Assembly: GCA_031835245.1 (NCBI GenBank)
Contig: JAVKOQ010000076.1
Location: 62,001-126,000, forward strand
DNA: 64,000 nucleotides
From: Balamuthia mandrillaris
Lineage: Eukaryota > Discosea > Longamoebia > Balamuthiidae
Reading direction: 5' to 3'
Numbering within the stretch: position 1 is the first letter of the stretch; each line of letters starts with the position of its first letter. The position numbers and the translations under genes were made by a program. Shown here one piece after another: positions 11,099 through 22,815 of the stretch. Under the pieces are notes generated by a model. The model was not told where the DNA came from. It saw nothing but the letters and a program-made list of their open reading frames with translations, and did not search any database.

Positions 11099-11699
11099 AC
11101 AGCACCCTCCTTCCCTCTTCTTCGTTTCCTCCCCACCACCTGGCGCCTCTAATTCTGCATCCTGTCGGTCTTTTCAACCTCGTTATCTGGCCGATAGTGG
11201 TGCTCCCGCTAACCAGGAGAATTCTTTTTCGCATCTGTTTTCACAAATATCGGAATTTTTAATTATCCGATCACGGAGTTACATCTACCAATCGGAAGCA
11301 TCCGGAACTAGTCAAATTACGCACCCGTTCTAATAAACAAAATAAAGCTCCGGCGAATGGGAAAACGGATGATTTGTGCACACACGTCACCATGTCTTTC
11401 CTTTTGGTGGTAACTCAACCAATCCCGAAACACCAAGGCTGAAAAAGGAAATAATACCTGAACTCCGAAAATTCAAGAGGTTCCTAATTTTTCACCGTAT
11501 TTAACGGCTCTTTGCCGTGCCACGCTGCTTCTCTTTTTTTCATCCATCTGTCAAACGGAGCGGAGCTCTGCCTTTGGCCAACACAGCAAAAAGAACACCC
11601 ACACAGAAAAAAACGCGCGTAGGGCAGTAATTCCGCTGATGCACCTTACACACGTCACCACCCCCACCCCACGCCAAGCTAAATTTTTGTCGACAACTT
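11099..11699. promoter_or_regulatory. Divergent intergenic region
   Basis: 601 bp between the carrier start and the F-box/Cys-rich start. A TTGTCGACAA palindrome at about 11688-11697 ends just before the ATG at 11700. Several ACGTCAC sequences occur (near 11384 and 11653). No coding sequence was recognised. Confidence 0.45.
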
Positions 11700-12887
11700 A
11701 TGAAAAGACACCTTTCCCTTTTGATGACTGCAACGGAAGGAGGAGGGGACCTTGCCGAAGGGGCGCTCTACGGTGCCGCTGGTAACGTCCCTTTCAGCAG
11801 ACCTGGAGAAGAGGATAAGCAAAGCAAGCATTACTACTTTAAGCATGAAAAGGAGGAGCTAGAAGGAGAGGAGGAATACGCTGAGGAGGAAGAAGAAGAG
11901 GAGGAGGAGGAGGAGGAGGAGGGGCCTTTTCCTGACCTTTATCCAGAGGAGAAGCCGATGAAGGCCATCTTCCGAAACACCAAGCACAAACGAAGGAAGC
12001 TCGATACGGCCAATGGAGAGGGCAAAGCCTTTGTCTACCACTGTGAGCCGTTCGTTCGTAGATCGCGTCATCAACCAGGAGACAACAACGCCGATGAAGA
12101 CAGCGACATCTGTACATACGTGGACCGCCTGCCAGAGGAGGTCCTCTTCAGGATCTTTCAGTTTACTTCTGCCAACAGTGTGAAGCCCTTATCGCTGGTT
12201 TGTCGCCGTTGGAAGAAGGTCTCCAAGGACGCCATGCTCTGGTTCTCGTTGTTTGGAGATTGCAGCCTGCCGATCAGAGATCACCACCACAAGCATCCTT
12301 CCTCATCCCCTTCTCCCTCTTGCTGTTCTTCGTCCTCTTGTTCTTCTTCGGCTTCTGGGTTTGACTCGGACTTGGAGGAGTGGCCTTTCGGAACGACGGA
12401 TAAACTTGTTGGTTGCGGGAAGGGCTCGGTCTCGCCAGAAGATGAAGAAGCCGAAGAGCTTTTTGCAGAGCAAGACGTGAAGAGAAATGCATTGATGATG
12501 ATGATGGAGCAAGCCGAGGAAGCATCAACCGCAACAATAACGGCGGCTGTTGATCTTTCGTCTTCTTCGGCTGTTTGTGCATACGATGAGCGCGGCGATA
12601 GTACTGTAGGAGAAACCGGCGCCAGCCAAGAGGCAGATGCCTTGGAGTTAGGCGAGGAAGAGACCAGCAAAATCTTTCAGCAACTGGAGCCGCTGCGCTG
12701 CGCCAAGTGCGGCATCCCACCATCGCAGCTCTTCACCTGTGCTCACTGCGGGGAGTGCTCCTGCGCCTTGTGCCGAAGGCTCTGCAACATGTGCAAGCGG
12801 GTCACTTGCGACAGCATGCTCTGTGGCAGTCGCTGTTCGTTGTGCGAGGCCCGAATCTGCGTCTCGTGCACGCACGTCTGCGGCTAA
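11700..12887 (+). CDS. F-box protein with C-terminal Cys-rich zinc region
   Basis: Intronless, 395 residues; likely SCF substrate adaptor. The N-terminal third is very acidic with a Glu run (residues about 60-78). The F-box lies at about 140-185 (DRLPEEVLFRIFQFT ... SLVCRRWKKVSKDAMLWFSLF). A Ser/Glu-rich low-complexity linker follows, and the last 70 residues hold about 18 cysteines in CxxC pairs (CAKCG, CAHCGEC, CALC, CNMC, CSLC, CVSC), a probable multi-zinc module that could recognise substrate. The same F-box-then-Cys-rich order is seen in the two genes at 61697-63628, which suggests one family, although the finger order differs. A TTGTCGACAA palindrome sits just upstream of the start. Confidence 0.85.
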   Translation: MKRHLSLLMTATEGGGDLAEGALYGAAGNVPFSRPGEEDKQSKHYYFKHEKEELEGEEEYAEEEEEEEEEEEEEGPFPDLYPEEKPMKAIFRNTKHKRRKLDTANGEGKAFVYHCEPFVRRSRHQPGDNNADEDSDICTYVDRLPEEVLFRIFQFTSANSVKPLSLVCRRWKKVSKDAMLWFSLFGDCSLPIRDHHHKHPSSSPSPSCCSSSSCSSSASGFDSDLEEWPFGTTDKLVGCGKGSVSPEDEEAEELFAEQDVKRNALMMMMEQAEEASTATITAAVDLSSSSAVCAYDERGDSTVGETGASQEADALELGEEETSKIFQQLEPLRCAKCGIPPSQLFTCAHCGECSCALCRRLCNMCKRVTCDSMLCGSRCSLCEARICVSCTHVCG

Positions 12888-13024
12888 AGGCACAGAACAA
12901 AAAAAAGTTGTGCAGCTGTACCACTATTCATTCTATTCTTATTTATTTGTGTAAAGAGGAGGATCAGTAAAGAAGAATTATTCTAATACTTGTAAAGCCA
13001 CCAACCTTTATCGTTGAAAGCATA

Positions 13025-14506
13025 TCAAAGCTGAAACGCAACGCATCGCTCCAAACCCGCCAGGTCTCGCTTCGTTGTCACGTGCTGTAAAAAGTTGAAC
13101 ACCTGGCAAACCTTCGCACAAACAAAAGAGCGGTGAGTGAGAGAACAACAACGAAACAAATCGTGGCTTCGACGATACAAACCTCACGAGCTTGACCTTG
13201 GCCTACCTCCACGAGCAAGAACCTCTGGTTGTTTTGTTGGCGGGGCCATCGGGCCTGCCAGCGGCTGATTTGCCGGGCAATAGAACGATAGGCGTCGAGA
13301 CCATCATCGCCACCGTCAAGAGCAGCCCGAGGCTCGTAGTTTCTCACTGACGCTGATAAGGAGTGGATATCATGGGAGGGAATGTAGGGAGGGTTGCTCA
13401 CAATTAGGTCAAAGGGTTCAGGTATGTCACTTTTCCCATGCTCTGACCAATCCCTTTAAAACGTGGCTAGCGATTAGCCCCAGGAGAGAAGAGAGAGAGA
13501 AGAGAGAGAGAGAGAAGAGAGAGAGAGAAAGAGCAAAATAACTCCAAGTGTTGCTTACATGTTCCGAAAGGAGCAGCGAGATAGTAGGCCATGATTATCT
13601 GCGTTTCTGAGGGCTGTCCTAAGGGCCACCTCATTAGTATCGATGCCAAGACCGCTGGCCGTGGGAAACTCGTGCAAAAGGGATAACAACAGACAACCGG
13701 TGCCAGTGCCTAGGTCGAGAATGCTTTTGGGTGGCGCACATGTTGAGGCAGAGTACAGTTCCACTGCACACTCTATTAGCTTTGAAGCCACTTTATTAGA
13801 ACGGAGGAGGGAAAAGAGAAGCAGAGGTAGAGATAAGCCAGAAGACTGAAGAGAGCGAGAGAAGCGAAGGTAGAGCAGAAAGAAAGAGGATAAGAGAGGA
13901 CATCGAGCAACGTACAGTCTCAGAATCAGGTCGTGGGATTAACGTCTGTTTTTCAACGACCTCAAAGTCGCGTCCCCAAAACTGTTTACGGCCGGTTATG
14001 TAAGCCAAAGGCTCCGCCTCCGTCCGACGACGAACATAGTCCCAGTAAAGCTCCAACGTTGCAGGCGGCACGCGATGTCGCCACAGAGCCAAAAGGTCCG
14101 TTCGTGACCTCAAGGGCCGCCCGCCAGCCACGGTTTCAGCAGCGGGAGGTGGGGCTTGGCTTATCGCGTGCATCAACAGCACAGACGCCTCCAACCGGGC
14201 TAGCTCCTCATCAACCTTTTCTCCCTCCGGAGGGGACCGCTCCAAAAGCACTCGTGTGGCCTTGGAAAGAGCCTCCTGCACAGTGGTGTAATCGGATCCC
14301 GTAGCAGAGGAGGAAGAGCAAGCCCTACAAAAAGCGTGGCAAGGTGAATGCAGCCTCGCAGTAGCAGTAGCAGCAGCAGTACTATTCCTAGTCCACCCAT
14401 GCGGGCAAGCCCCGACCGGCAGTGGCAAACCCTTGGCTACGCCGGCGCGGTGCTGGAGGCCTCCGCTACCCCTCCGCAGCAGCACCAGCAGCGGACCGCT
14501 ACGCAT
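13025..14506 (-). CDS. HEMK1: HemK/PrmC-type protein-glutamine N5-methyltransferase, probably mitochondrial
   Basis: Methylates the glutamine of the GGQ motif of class I release factors using S-adenosylmethionine. Exons 14506-13912, 13790-13559, 13453-13183 and 13111-13025 join in phase to 394 residues. An Arg/Ala-rich, acid-poor N-terminus suggests a mitochondrial presequence. Then come the PrmC helical N-domain, [13 protein letters not shown], the RPDSETVLASKLIE block formed across exon 1/2, the AdoMet loop [16 protein letters not shown], the acidic DT pair (GIDTNEVAL), and the catalytic NPPY in [10 protein letters not shown]. The family glycine/valine block follows ([10 protein letters not shown]). 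Compared with bacterial PrmC (about 280 residues) the excess is N-terminal. The second intron carries a GA tract. All family motifs are intact. Confidence 0.95.
13490..13535. repeat. GA microsatellite in HemK intron 2
   Basis: GAGAGAAGAGAGA tract in intron 13454-13558. It is pyrimidine-rich on the sense strand. Confidence 0.85.
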
Positions 14507-14838
14507 TTCCCCTGTTTCTTTTCGTTGGAGAAGACAGAGCGGCTCTGTGCCATGTAGGTGGCGTGGGCCACGTAATTTTTGTAGACCTAACTGCAGCTTT
14601 GGTGTACTAATTGAGCTCTTCTTCGCTGCCTTTTTTGTTGTTTTGTCGACATTTTTGTATTTTTCCTGCCGCGCAATGGTTCGGTTTGACAGTGGTCCTT
14701 GTCGACACTAGTTTTCCCCGCTGAAAGTAGCGGGGGAAGCGGAGGGACTGTTTTTGCTGCCCTCTTTTCCCTTGCCATTTCTTTTTCAGTTATTTTTTTT
14801 TGTATTTTTTTTTGATTTATGTTTGCATTGCCTCATCT
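14507..14838. promoter_or_regulatory. Upstream region of HemK gene with GTCGAC palindromes
   Basis: 332 bp between the HemK start and the VWA gene stop. It contains TTGTCGACA at about 14644-14652 and TTGTCGACA at about 14699-14707, 140 and 190 bp upstream of the HemK ATG, and T-rich tracts that probably belong to the VWA 3' region. Confidence 0.5.
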
Positions 14839-16808
14839 TCAATCGGTGATGGCTTGGCGTAAGGTCTCCACGAGGCCCAATTGCTTCACCTCTGTGCATG
14901 TCTTGGTGTCCACGATGTCAAACTTGCAGCCGTCCTTCACCAGCTCATCGTCCAGCATCTTCAGGAAACGCTTGCCCGCCTTGTCTTTGCCCACCTGAAT
15001 GAACGAGATGGCCAGGTTCCTGCTCTGCCGGCGGGATATCCGCTCCGGATATCCGGCGGATGTATCCGTACCGTATATCCGCGGATATTCGGTCGGATAT
15101 CCGCTGTTTTTATTTGAAAAACTTTATGATACAGGTTTGAAAAATAATATGATGAGTTCCTTTTTGGGAAGCCACTGACGTCATGCTGCTCCGATTGATT
15201 ATCGTTGATAATTATCAGAAAATTATTATTGGTCTGAAAAATTTTAATTTTATTGCAGTAAAAAAAAAATAACAAGAGAAGGGAGAGATGAGTTTGATAC
15301 GTTGCTGCTCATAGCTGCCTAGATCATGTTCGCTACAGAGCCACTTCCTGTGCGCTATGCTCCGTTGAGGTTCATCACCTGCTTTGGAACGGTACTGGCC
15401 GCAGCGTCGTTCTTGTTGGTTGAACTCGGTTCTGCCTGATTCAAGGCCTTCTTTGGAAGGGGCAGAAAGATGAACAGAGAGGGGAATGAAAAGAGAATAA
15501 GCAAATAGTTGTAAAGGTTTTCTTTGCTATGATCACAAACCTCTTCTTACTGACATGCAGAGAAAAAGCGAAAAGCACCAAGTAGAAATGGTCGTTAGGC
15601 AAGTGACGCGATGGTGAAATAATTGTGAATAAAGTGAGTGCGAATATCAGAAATACAAAGAAAAAGCGCACAGGGACCTCCGGTACCAATTGTCAAGTCT
15701 TACAAGCAACCATGGGAACCATCAACAGAATCTTTTGGGTCTCATCATTTTTTCCTCTCCCAACTGCTCTTTCTTCCTCTGCTTTTTCGACTAAGGCTCT
15801 GCCTTGTTTTCAAGATTTAGATTTTAAATTTTAGAAACTAAAACAGAAAACTAAAATCGGCAGGAGGGGAAAATATGAAACTGACCAATAGGAAGAAACT
15901 CCCACGTCACCGAGATCATGTCCTCTCCCCTCTCTTCTCTCCTCTCTGCTATTGGCTTTCCTAATCGGGACGCTGATTATCCGCCCTCTGGCGGATATCC
16001 GGGCGGATAAGCATAGCGATCGGATATCCGAGCGGATTTTGTGGATACCTACCTTTAATAGAAGTTATCCGCGGATATCCGCTTTATCCCGCCGGCAGAG
16101 TGCGAAATGAGGTCAGCCGAAACGGAGAGTATAAGGAAGAGGAGGAGTTCGGACTCGTCATTCTCCAATTGTTGTGCGGTGTCCTTGATCAGAGCGATGA
16201 GCTTCTCTTGGTCATTTACTTGGCCGTCCGTTATAACAATGATGGTGTGCTGCACAGTCGGACGTTTAGTTGCAACACAGCACAGGGTAACGCATCGCCA
16301 ACGAGAAGCAGAACATACAGCAGCGGAAGAAAGAAGCAAAGGAGCAAAGAAGAAGAGAAGAGTTTTACCATGTCTGTGAGTGGAAAGTTGTCGATAGCCC
16401 GTTGAAGGCATTTCGTGACGAAAGACTTCTTGGCAGTTGGTTTAACGTCAAACTGTTGCTTCAGCTCTTCCGCAGAGGTAACCTGAAAGGGCCGTGACGT
16501 CTCTTCTTCCTCTCCTATGAGGCCATCATTACAATCCATCAAACGAAAAAGAAGGAAGATGAAGGAAGTTGGAAGAAGCAGCAGCATAAGAAGAGGAGAA
16601 GAAGGAGAAGGAGAAGGAGAAGAAGAACAAGAAGAAGTTCACCATAAAAGAAAACGTCGACTAAGCCATCTGTATCAAAGTCACAACATATATCGGCAAA
16701 GGCCAAAGCGGCCTCCTTGGCCTCTTCCCACCGGGACCGACCGTTATGGCCGTCCATTTCCAACATGCTCTTTGCGGTGCTGATCAACAGAGAGTACTCC
16801 CGCGACAT
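14839..16808 (-). CDS. VWA (von Willebrand A-like, TerF/TerY-type) protein with large intron
   Basis: Four exons (16808-16643, 16514-16369, 16249-16155 and 15019-14839) join in phase to 195 residues, essentially one VWA fold. Seen: SREYSLLISTAKSM at the position of the metal-binding DxSxS motif, SRWEEAKEAALAFADIC, the second metal element ITDGQ, and a C-terminus typical of TerF-like VWA proteins (ISFIQVGKDKAGKRFLK ... FDIVDTKTCTE). The first MIDAS motif lacks the Asp and one Ser, so metal binding may be lost. The last intron (15020-16154, 1,135 bp) contains an inverted-repeat element; removing the element and one copy of its TG duplication leaves a 55-nt intron, ordinary for this genome. The function of this small VWA family is unknown. 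Confidence 0.85.
15023..16100. mobile_element. Non-autonomous inverted-repeat DNA element (MITE/foldback-like) in an intron
   Basis: 1,078 bp bounded by perfect 16-bp terminal inverted repeats (CTCTGCCGGCGGGATA at the left end, its reverse complement at 16085-16100) and flanked by TG at 15021-15022 and 16101-16102, a probable 2-bp target duplication. Both ends carry subterminal arrays of GGATATCCG/GCGGATA units (about 15037-15105 and 15972-16082). The centre is A/T-rich with no ORF resembling a transposase, so it depends on another copy for movement. It lies two bases from the end of the last intron of the VWA gene, and the host splice acceptor CAG is retained. The superfamily was not determined. 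Perfect inverted repeats suggest a fairly recent insertion (inference). Confidence 0.8.
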
Positions 16809-16921
16809 CTTTCCGTTTATTCTTCCTTTTCGTTTCGCTTTAATTTCGCAAATGGCAAAACGACTTTTTATTACAAGAAAACAGAAAGTGCAACGTTGAA
16901 ACAGAACTGCGAGGGATACCC

Positions 16922-19355
16922 TCACCCGGCGCTGTTGGGGGCAAAGTCAACGATCTGCCACCCTTTCTCATCGGCGGACATGAGCTTCCATGCATTTGTG
17001 GACAGGCCCAACACTTTTTTCTTGTTCTTGCTTCTCCTCTGCGCCTCGTTGGATGTTACCAGCAGCTTGCTCCTCCTGTGAACTCTGAACTCTTTGCTTT
17101 GCGGTCGCTCCCTGAAGAACCCGAAAGAAGGAGAGGGAGATGATGATGCACCTCTCCGAAGCTCTTGTTCTTCTTGACCTTCCTCCTTGCTCTCCATCAT
17201 GCTTGTTGTCGCCAAAGGCTGTCGTGCTTTACGAAGGTCCCACAACACTACCTCACTACGGTGAGTACCAGATGCGAACCGCCAGCCATTGGGCACGTGG
17301 AAGGCGTTCATGTCAAGCCGTTCCACTCCAGAGTCATGCTTCATGCTCAGCGCCGAGCGACAATCTTTCTGTCTTATGTCCCACACGTATACCTTTAAAG
17401 CAAGGCCAAGAGGGTGAGTATCGGAAAAGGAAGACGAATGAGGAAGAAGAAAAAGAACAAGGTGCTGAAGAAGAAGATAGAGGACGATAAGAGCATGGAG
17501 AAGACCGAGGCACATGAAAAGGACAAGATAGAAAGACATGCTATCCATACGTTTTTGTCCAAGGAAGAAGCGGCAATGATGGATACACCGTCGTATCGGA
17601 CCTGAGTGGCTCGGTCAACATCTTTGTATGTTCTAGTTTGTTGTTCAGTGCTCAAGTCCCAAGCTATTACACCTAACGATTAAATAATCTAATGGCATTC
17701 ATGTTGAAAGGTCAAATAACATCAACCTGTTATCCAGTGACCACCAGCACACAACCAGTTCAGCGTTACAGCTGTCGAGCCTTTTATCTGAAGCGACGTA
17801 ACCCAAGCAGCATCTTGTGATAGCTCTCCAACGACCTGATATTTTTTTGGGTTTTGCAAACGAACAAAGACCAGTGAGCAACACTGAGAGACATAAACAG
17901 TGGTACTAACCTCGGCAGGTTCACGGGAAAAGTTGATCAACAGGGCTTTATACAACGAGCCCACAGCCACCAACTCACTCTCGTCATGAAGCTCCACCGT
18001 GTACACACCAACCCCAGCAGGAACGGTAAGTTTGTTGAGCATCTCAAACGTGTTAAGGTTCCACAGGGAGACAACTCCCGCAAAATCACAACATACACAA
18101 CGCGAGCCGCGTATCTTGAGGTCTCTGACCTCCTTGCTACCAGAGGAGGCATGAAACGTGGTAGGCGCTGTTCTGGTGGCAATGTCATTGCTAGTGGGCA
18201 AAGGGAGAGCCAAGTCCCAGTAGGCCACTCCGCCGGATGACAAGCCTGCCACCAGCTGTTCTGTCTCAAAACAACAATCCACACAAACGATTCCCTTCTG
18301 ACATAGTGATGACGGTTAGTAAAACAAGTCGGAGCGAAGAGCGGGGGTTGATGCAACTTACTTTTGCAGGCGAAAGTTGTTCACACAGCAGCGCTGCTTT
18401 CCCATTCTTCCAGTTCTTCATCAGGGTCGATGTTAGGGAGAATCGATCCATCCAACTTGGAGAAGAGGGCGATGACGAAGGGTTTTTCGTTTTGGACTTG
18501 GATTTTGAGGTCTTTAGCTTTGTGGTAGTCCGGCCTTCTTCCCGCTTTCTGTCTATCGCTTCAAGTCTATGCAAGATATATGTGTCGAGACAGCTCCTTT
18601 CTGATGCCCATTCAACCGCCTCATGCAACTCCTTCCTTCTCTTTCGTTGGTGTTTCCCTCTTTCTCGTTTCATTGACTCGAACACCTCGTCTTCCTCTTC
18701 TTCGCCTGCTCGAGCGTCATTGAACCACTTACGCTCGTAGAGAAGTAACCACAGCGTGTCGTCTCTTCCAACGGCTGCCCACTGCGGACATGTGAGTCGT
18801 ACTGTCGCCAAGTCCTTTCCTTTCAACATACAAAAGATGTTCAACATGACCTCGGGAGGAAGCTCCAGCCATTTCGGAAAAGCGCCACGTCTCTGCTTAT
18901 GACTGTTTCGCAGACGGTTGGTGGAAGGAGAGTCTGTCGCCAAGGTGGAAGAGGGAGGCACGGGAGAGTGCTCTTCTTCCAATGAAACAAAAGCTTGGTG
19001 CACATCACCTTGGAACTGTGCTCCTCTCCGGCTTAGCTCTCGCAGCTTTTCCCACCTTCTTTCAGACTTGATGTGAACGAGACCAAGTAATGCTTCTACT
19101 CCGTTCAATCTGGTTCGGAGCTCTTCTATAGCTACCTTTAGGATGTGTGCACGACAAGTTAACAAGAGGACCACAAAGAGAGAAATGATTGCATACTTTC
19201 AGCTCCCCGTTTTCCTTTCGGCACGCTTCAAGCTCCACTTTCAACGTTTGGATGCTTTCGATCCCACCCGATGCAGGAGCTTCATTTTCAAGTGTCCCTT
19301 CCATTCCTTGCTCAAGCGTCTCCGTTGCTCCTCTCCTCCTCCTTTGAAATGACAT
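16922..19355 (-). CDS. F-box/WD40 repeat protein with N-terminal coiled coil
   Basis: Probable SCF substrate receptor. Six exons (19355-19197, 19135-18362, 18297-17911, 17835-17727, 17672-17551 and 17392-16922) join in phase to 673 residues. The ATG at 19355 follows an in-frame stop. Domains: coiled coil (about 15-85; VELEACRKENGELK, IEELRTRLNGVEALL), F-box at about 145-190 (WLELPPEVMLNIFCML ... CPQWAAVGRDDTLW), a charged linker, then a WD40 propeller from about 315 to the C-terminus with blades ending in AYWDLA, SLWNLN, IAWDLS, VYVWDIR and VLWDLR. The last exon ends with a basic linker and FAPNSAG. It differs from Fbw7 in blade sequence, so the substrate is unknown. The start lies about 320 bp from the divergent kinase gene. 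Confidence 0.88.
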
Positions 19356-19675
19356 TCTATGTCAATGTCGACCTGAAGCTGACGCAGCAGCATTACTCCT
19401 TCACGAATCGGCACCCGTATCCTTATAAAGCTCGTGAAACATTGCTGCGTCTTTGCTTGGGGATGTCTCCGCCGCCTCACACTGCAGAAGGCAAAAAAAG
19501 GGAAAAAAGTGAGCTGGATACTGTCTGATGGGGTGCAGAGCCAAAGGGAAGGTTGACGGGCAAAAATAACACAAGAGAGAAGAAGCGCCTAGTAGTTACC
19601 CGCTGCAAGGTGTGCACGGGGAGGAGGGGAAGGGAGAGGAAGGAGGAGGAAGGGGGAAGAGGGGGCATAGGGCTG
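19356..19675. promoter_or_regulatory. Divergent promoter region
   Basis: Shared upstream region of the F-box/WD40 gene and the CRIB kinase gene. A GTCGAC lies at about 19368. The kinase frame is open upstream to 19553 without an earlier ATG, so 19676 was chosen as the start. Confidence 0.4.
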
Positions 19676-21967
19676 ATGGGCAGCATGGAAGGAAGCAGCG
19701 GTGAGGTAAGAGTTCCTGGAGAACGGCGAAAGTCACAGGTGGACAGGGCCAGGACGCGCAGCCTCTCGGACCCGCCTAGCCCTGAAGCGTGGGTGTTTGA
19801 CAAAGAAGATGTGGGAAGGGCTCTGGAGAGGGACCAAAGTTTCTGGCAGGAAGCGGAGGAGGAGGTTGGAATGGAAGGGGCCGAGTGGAAGAAGCTTCTC
19901 CGCCAGGAGCAGAGCTGCTATCCTGCCAGCAGCAGCGGTGGTGGCACCAGGAAGGAGAGCTACTCCACACTGGTCCCGGAGCTGCTGCCCTCCTGGGAGG
20001 AGTGGAAGGTCAGGGTCAGCCCCGAGAGCTGGGAGGTCGAGCAGGTGACTCCGTTGGAGCCGGAGGCCTTGGCTTTGCCCCACCAAGAACCGGTTGTGGA
20101 GGCCAGGCCCCTTGCCGTTCATACCCCATCAAGCAGCGCAGAGGCGGAGAAAGCAGAAGAAGAAGATGAAGCACGAGTCAGCAACAAAGAAACTACAAAA
20201 GCGGAGGACCCCACCAACACAACCACAACAACAGCACCTGTACCAATACCACAAGCATCGCCGCAAGCCCCACCACAACATACAACACCTCCGTGGAAGA
20301 AGGGCACCATCCTCATAGCCACTGGAAAAGGAGCGGAAAGCCTGTTGCTGGCGTCGGAGGCCTCCCCGGCTTTCACCCCCAAACAAACAGCGGAGCAGCT
20401 CTCCAGCGGCAGCGAACATGCCGGCGACAACGGAGGAGGCAGAGGCGGTGCAGTCGGCGCAAGTGGGAGCCACAGTAATGGCGCAAGTGGGGCGGTCACC
20501 CGGCGAAGAGCTCGCTCTCGCTCCTACGAGGGAGTAACGCCGCAGTCGCTCTGGGTGGACGAGGAAGAGGAAGAGAAGGGCACCGTCACAGCTGCTACTG
20601 GTATCGCCACTGGGGAGCGCAGAGGCAGTGTGGGCAGCGTGAAGATCAGCGAGAGGAGAACGCTTGGTGGGAGCTGTCCGCTGCCCCCGCTCCTCCCACG
20701 GACCACCTCCCAGAGGGACCGCTCCAACCGCAAGATTATCAGCCTCCTGGGAGAAAACTGTCCCACTCCATGTACTTCTCTCGTCTTCCTCTTCTTGTTC
20801 TTCCTCCTCTCTCTTTCTCTTGGTTGCTTGTTAATCAGAATAGCTTGCGTGCGCAACAAGTGAGCGATGCAGGAGTGGAGCAGCTGTTGGACTTCTCGGC
20901 GGCGGGGGATGGTGGTGCCAAGGAAAAGGAGCCAAAGGAGAAGAAGGGGAAGAGGCGAGGACGGAGCAGGTCGCTGAGAGGCGCTGCCAGTTCCATCAAG
21001 GAAGCTGCAAAGAAGGGAGAGTCGCCCGGGTGGTTGAAGGCTCTGGAAGCTCGCCGACAGTTGGAGCAACGCACGAAGCAGCAGCAAGACGACGTTCTAA
21101 CCGAGAGTGGCGGCGGCGGAGGAGGAGGAGGCGTAAGTCAAGGCATCAGCCCTCCAAAGAAGATATACATTTTGAGGAGGAGGCCTCCCTCCTCCAAACG
21201 CAGAGAGAAAGAGAAGAAGCAAAGCACCAGCACGGGCTCCTCCCCTACGAAGCACAACAACATGTCGGCCATGTTTGATCGTCTGCGTCTCCAGAGATCG
21301 AAAGCAAGCAGAGCCGGAAGTGCGGAGCTCACCAGGAGAAGAAGCGGAGGAGCTGTGGTGGAAGAAGAGGAAGAGCCACAAGAGGAAGGGGAGCGCTCCG
21401 GCAACTTCTCCCCCAACAGCACGAAGAGGAAAGAGAAAGAGAAGAACAGCGACAAAAAGGGAGGACCCAGCATCATCATCTCAGCCCCAAGCAATGTCCG
21501 TCACAAGATACATGTGGACTTTAACTTTGTCTGGACAGGAGAGGACCTCGTGGAGGAGTTCACCATCCTCCAGAAGCTTGGTCACGGGTGACTCTCTGCT
21601 TTCTTCTTCTTTGTGGCAAAGTTTGTTGACGTTATATAACTCACGTTGGCTCATCCTACAGAGCTTTTGGCAAAGTATATAAAGCGAAGCACAAGGATAC
21701 CTCTTTCATACTGGCCTTGAAATGCATCCAAATCCAAGGCGCCTCTCGCAAGGAAGCCAAGCGGATAAGAGAAGAGATTGAAGTGCTGAACAACTGTCGT
21801 AGTCCTTACATCGTCAGCTATTTTGGTTGTAGCTTACGAAGACACGCCATGTGGGTACGTTCGCTCTCGCTCTCTCGCTCTCTCTCTCGCTCGTTTCTCC
21901 TCCTTCCTCTCTCTCCTCCCTCTCATTCTCTCGTTATCTCGTCCTCTTCTCTCCTTTCTTCTCTCCT

Positions 21968-22018
<51 letters not shown>

Positions 22019-22539
22019 CAACACCTGTAGTAAAAGTAGAGGGCGAATGTATACAGATTATGATGGAGTTTTGCGGAGTAGGTTCCATTCAGGACGTCCA
22101 AAATATAATGGAAAAACAATCCCGAACTCGAAGCTTGAAAGAAGCAGAGATAGCGAGCATCCTTGTATGCGTAGTAAGAGGCCTCCAATACCTCCATTCC
22201 AGAAAAATCATTCACAGGTCTCGCTCTCTTGCTATCATTCTTTTCTTCTTGTTCTCCTCATGCGTTGCCTCCCCAAAAGAGATCTTAAAGCAGGAAACAT
22301 ATTGTTGTCAGAAGACGGAACCGCAAAGATAGCAGACTTTGGCACATCACAGAGGCTGCGCAGCCTTTCTTTGATGTCGACTGGGATAATGGGCACTCCG
22401 TTATTCATGAGCCCTGAGGTGTTGAATGGAGAAGACCCTGAAAGCAATCCTAGCAAGATTGACATTTGGTCGTTGGGCATCACTGCACTGCAGCTAGCAG
22501 AAGGCCACCCTCCCTATTATAATCTCCATCCTGCAAGGG

Positions 22540-22591
<52 letters not shown>

Positions 22592-22772
22592 TGGTGGCAT
22601 TTAAACGAACCTTATTTGCATGTTGCAGGCCATTGTGTTGATATGTCTGGAAGACAGCCCAAAACTTCGAGAGCCGGAAAAGTGGTCTTCGAGCTTTAGT
22701 GACTTTATAGCGGTCTGCCTTCTGAAAAATCCATCTAAACGGCCATCTGCGGTTGAGCTTTTACAAGTAGTC

Positions 22773-22815
<43 letters not shown>

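Noticed and set aside
15441-15834. Small open frames inside the intronic element as a transposase
   Set aside because: Short, on both strands, no catalytic motif; the element is best read as non-autonomous.
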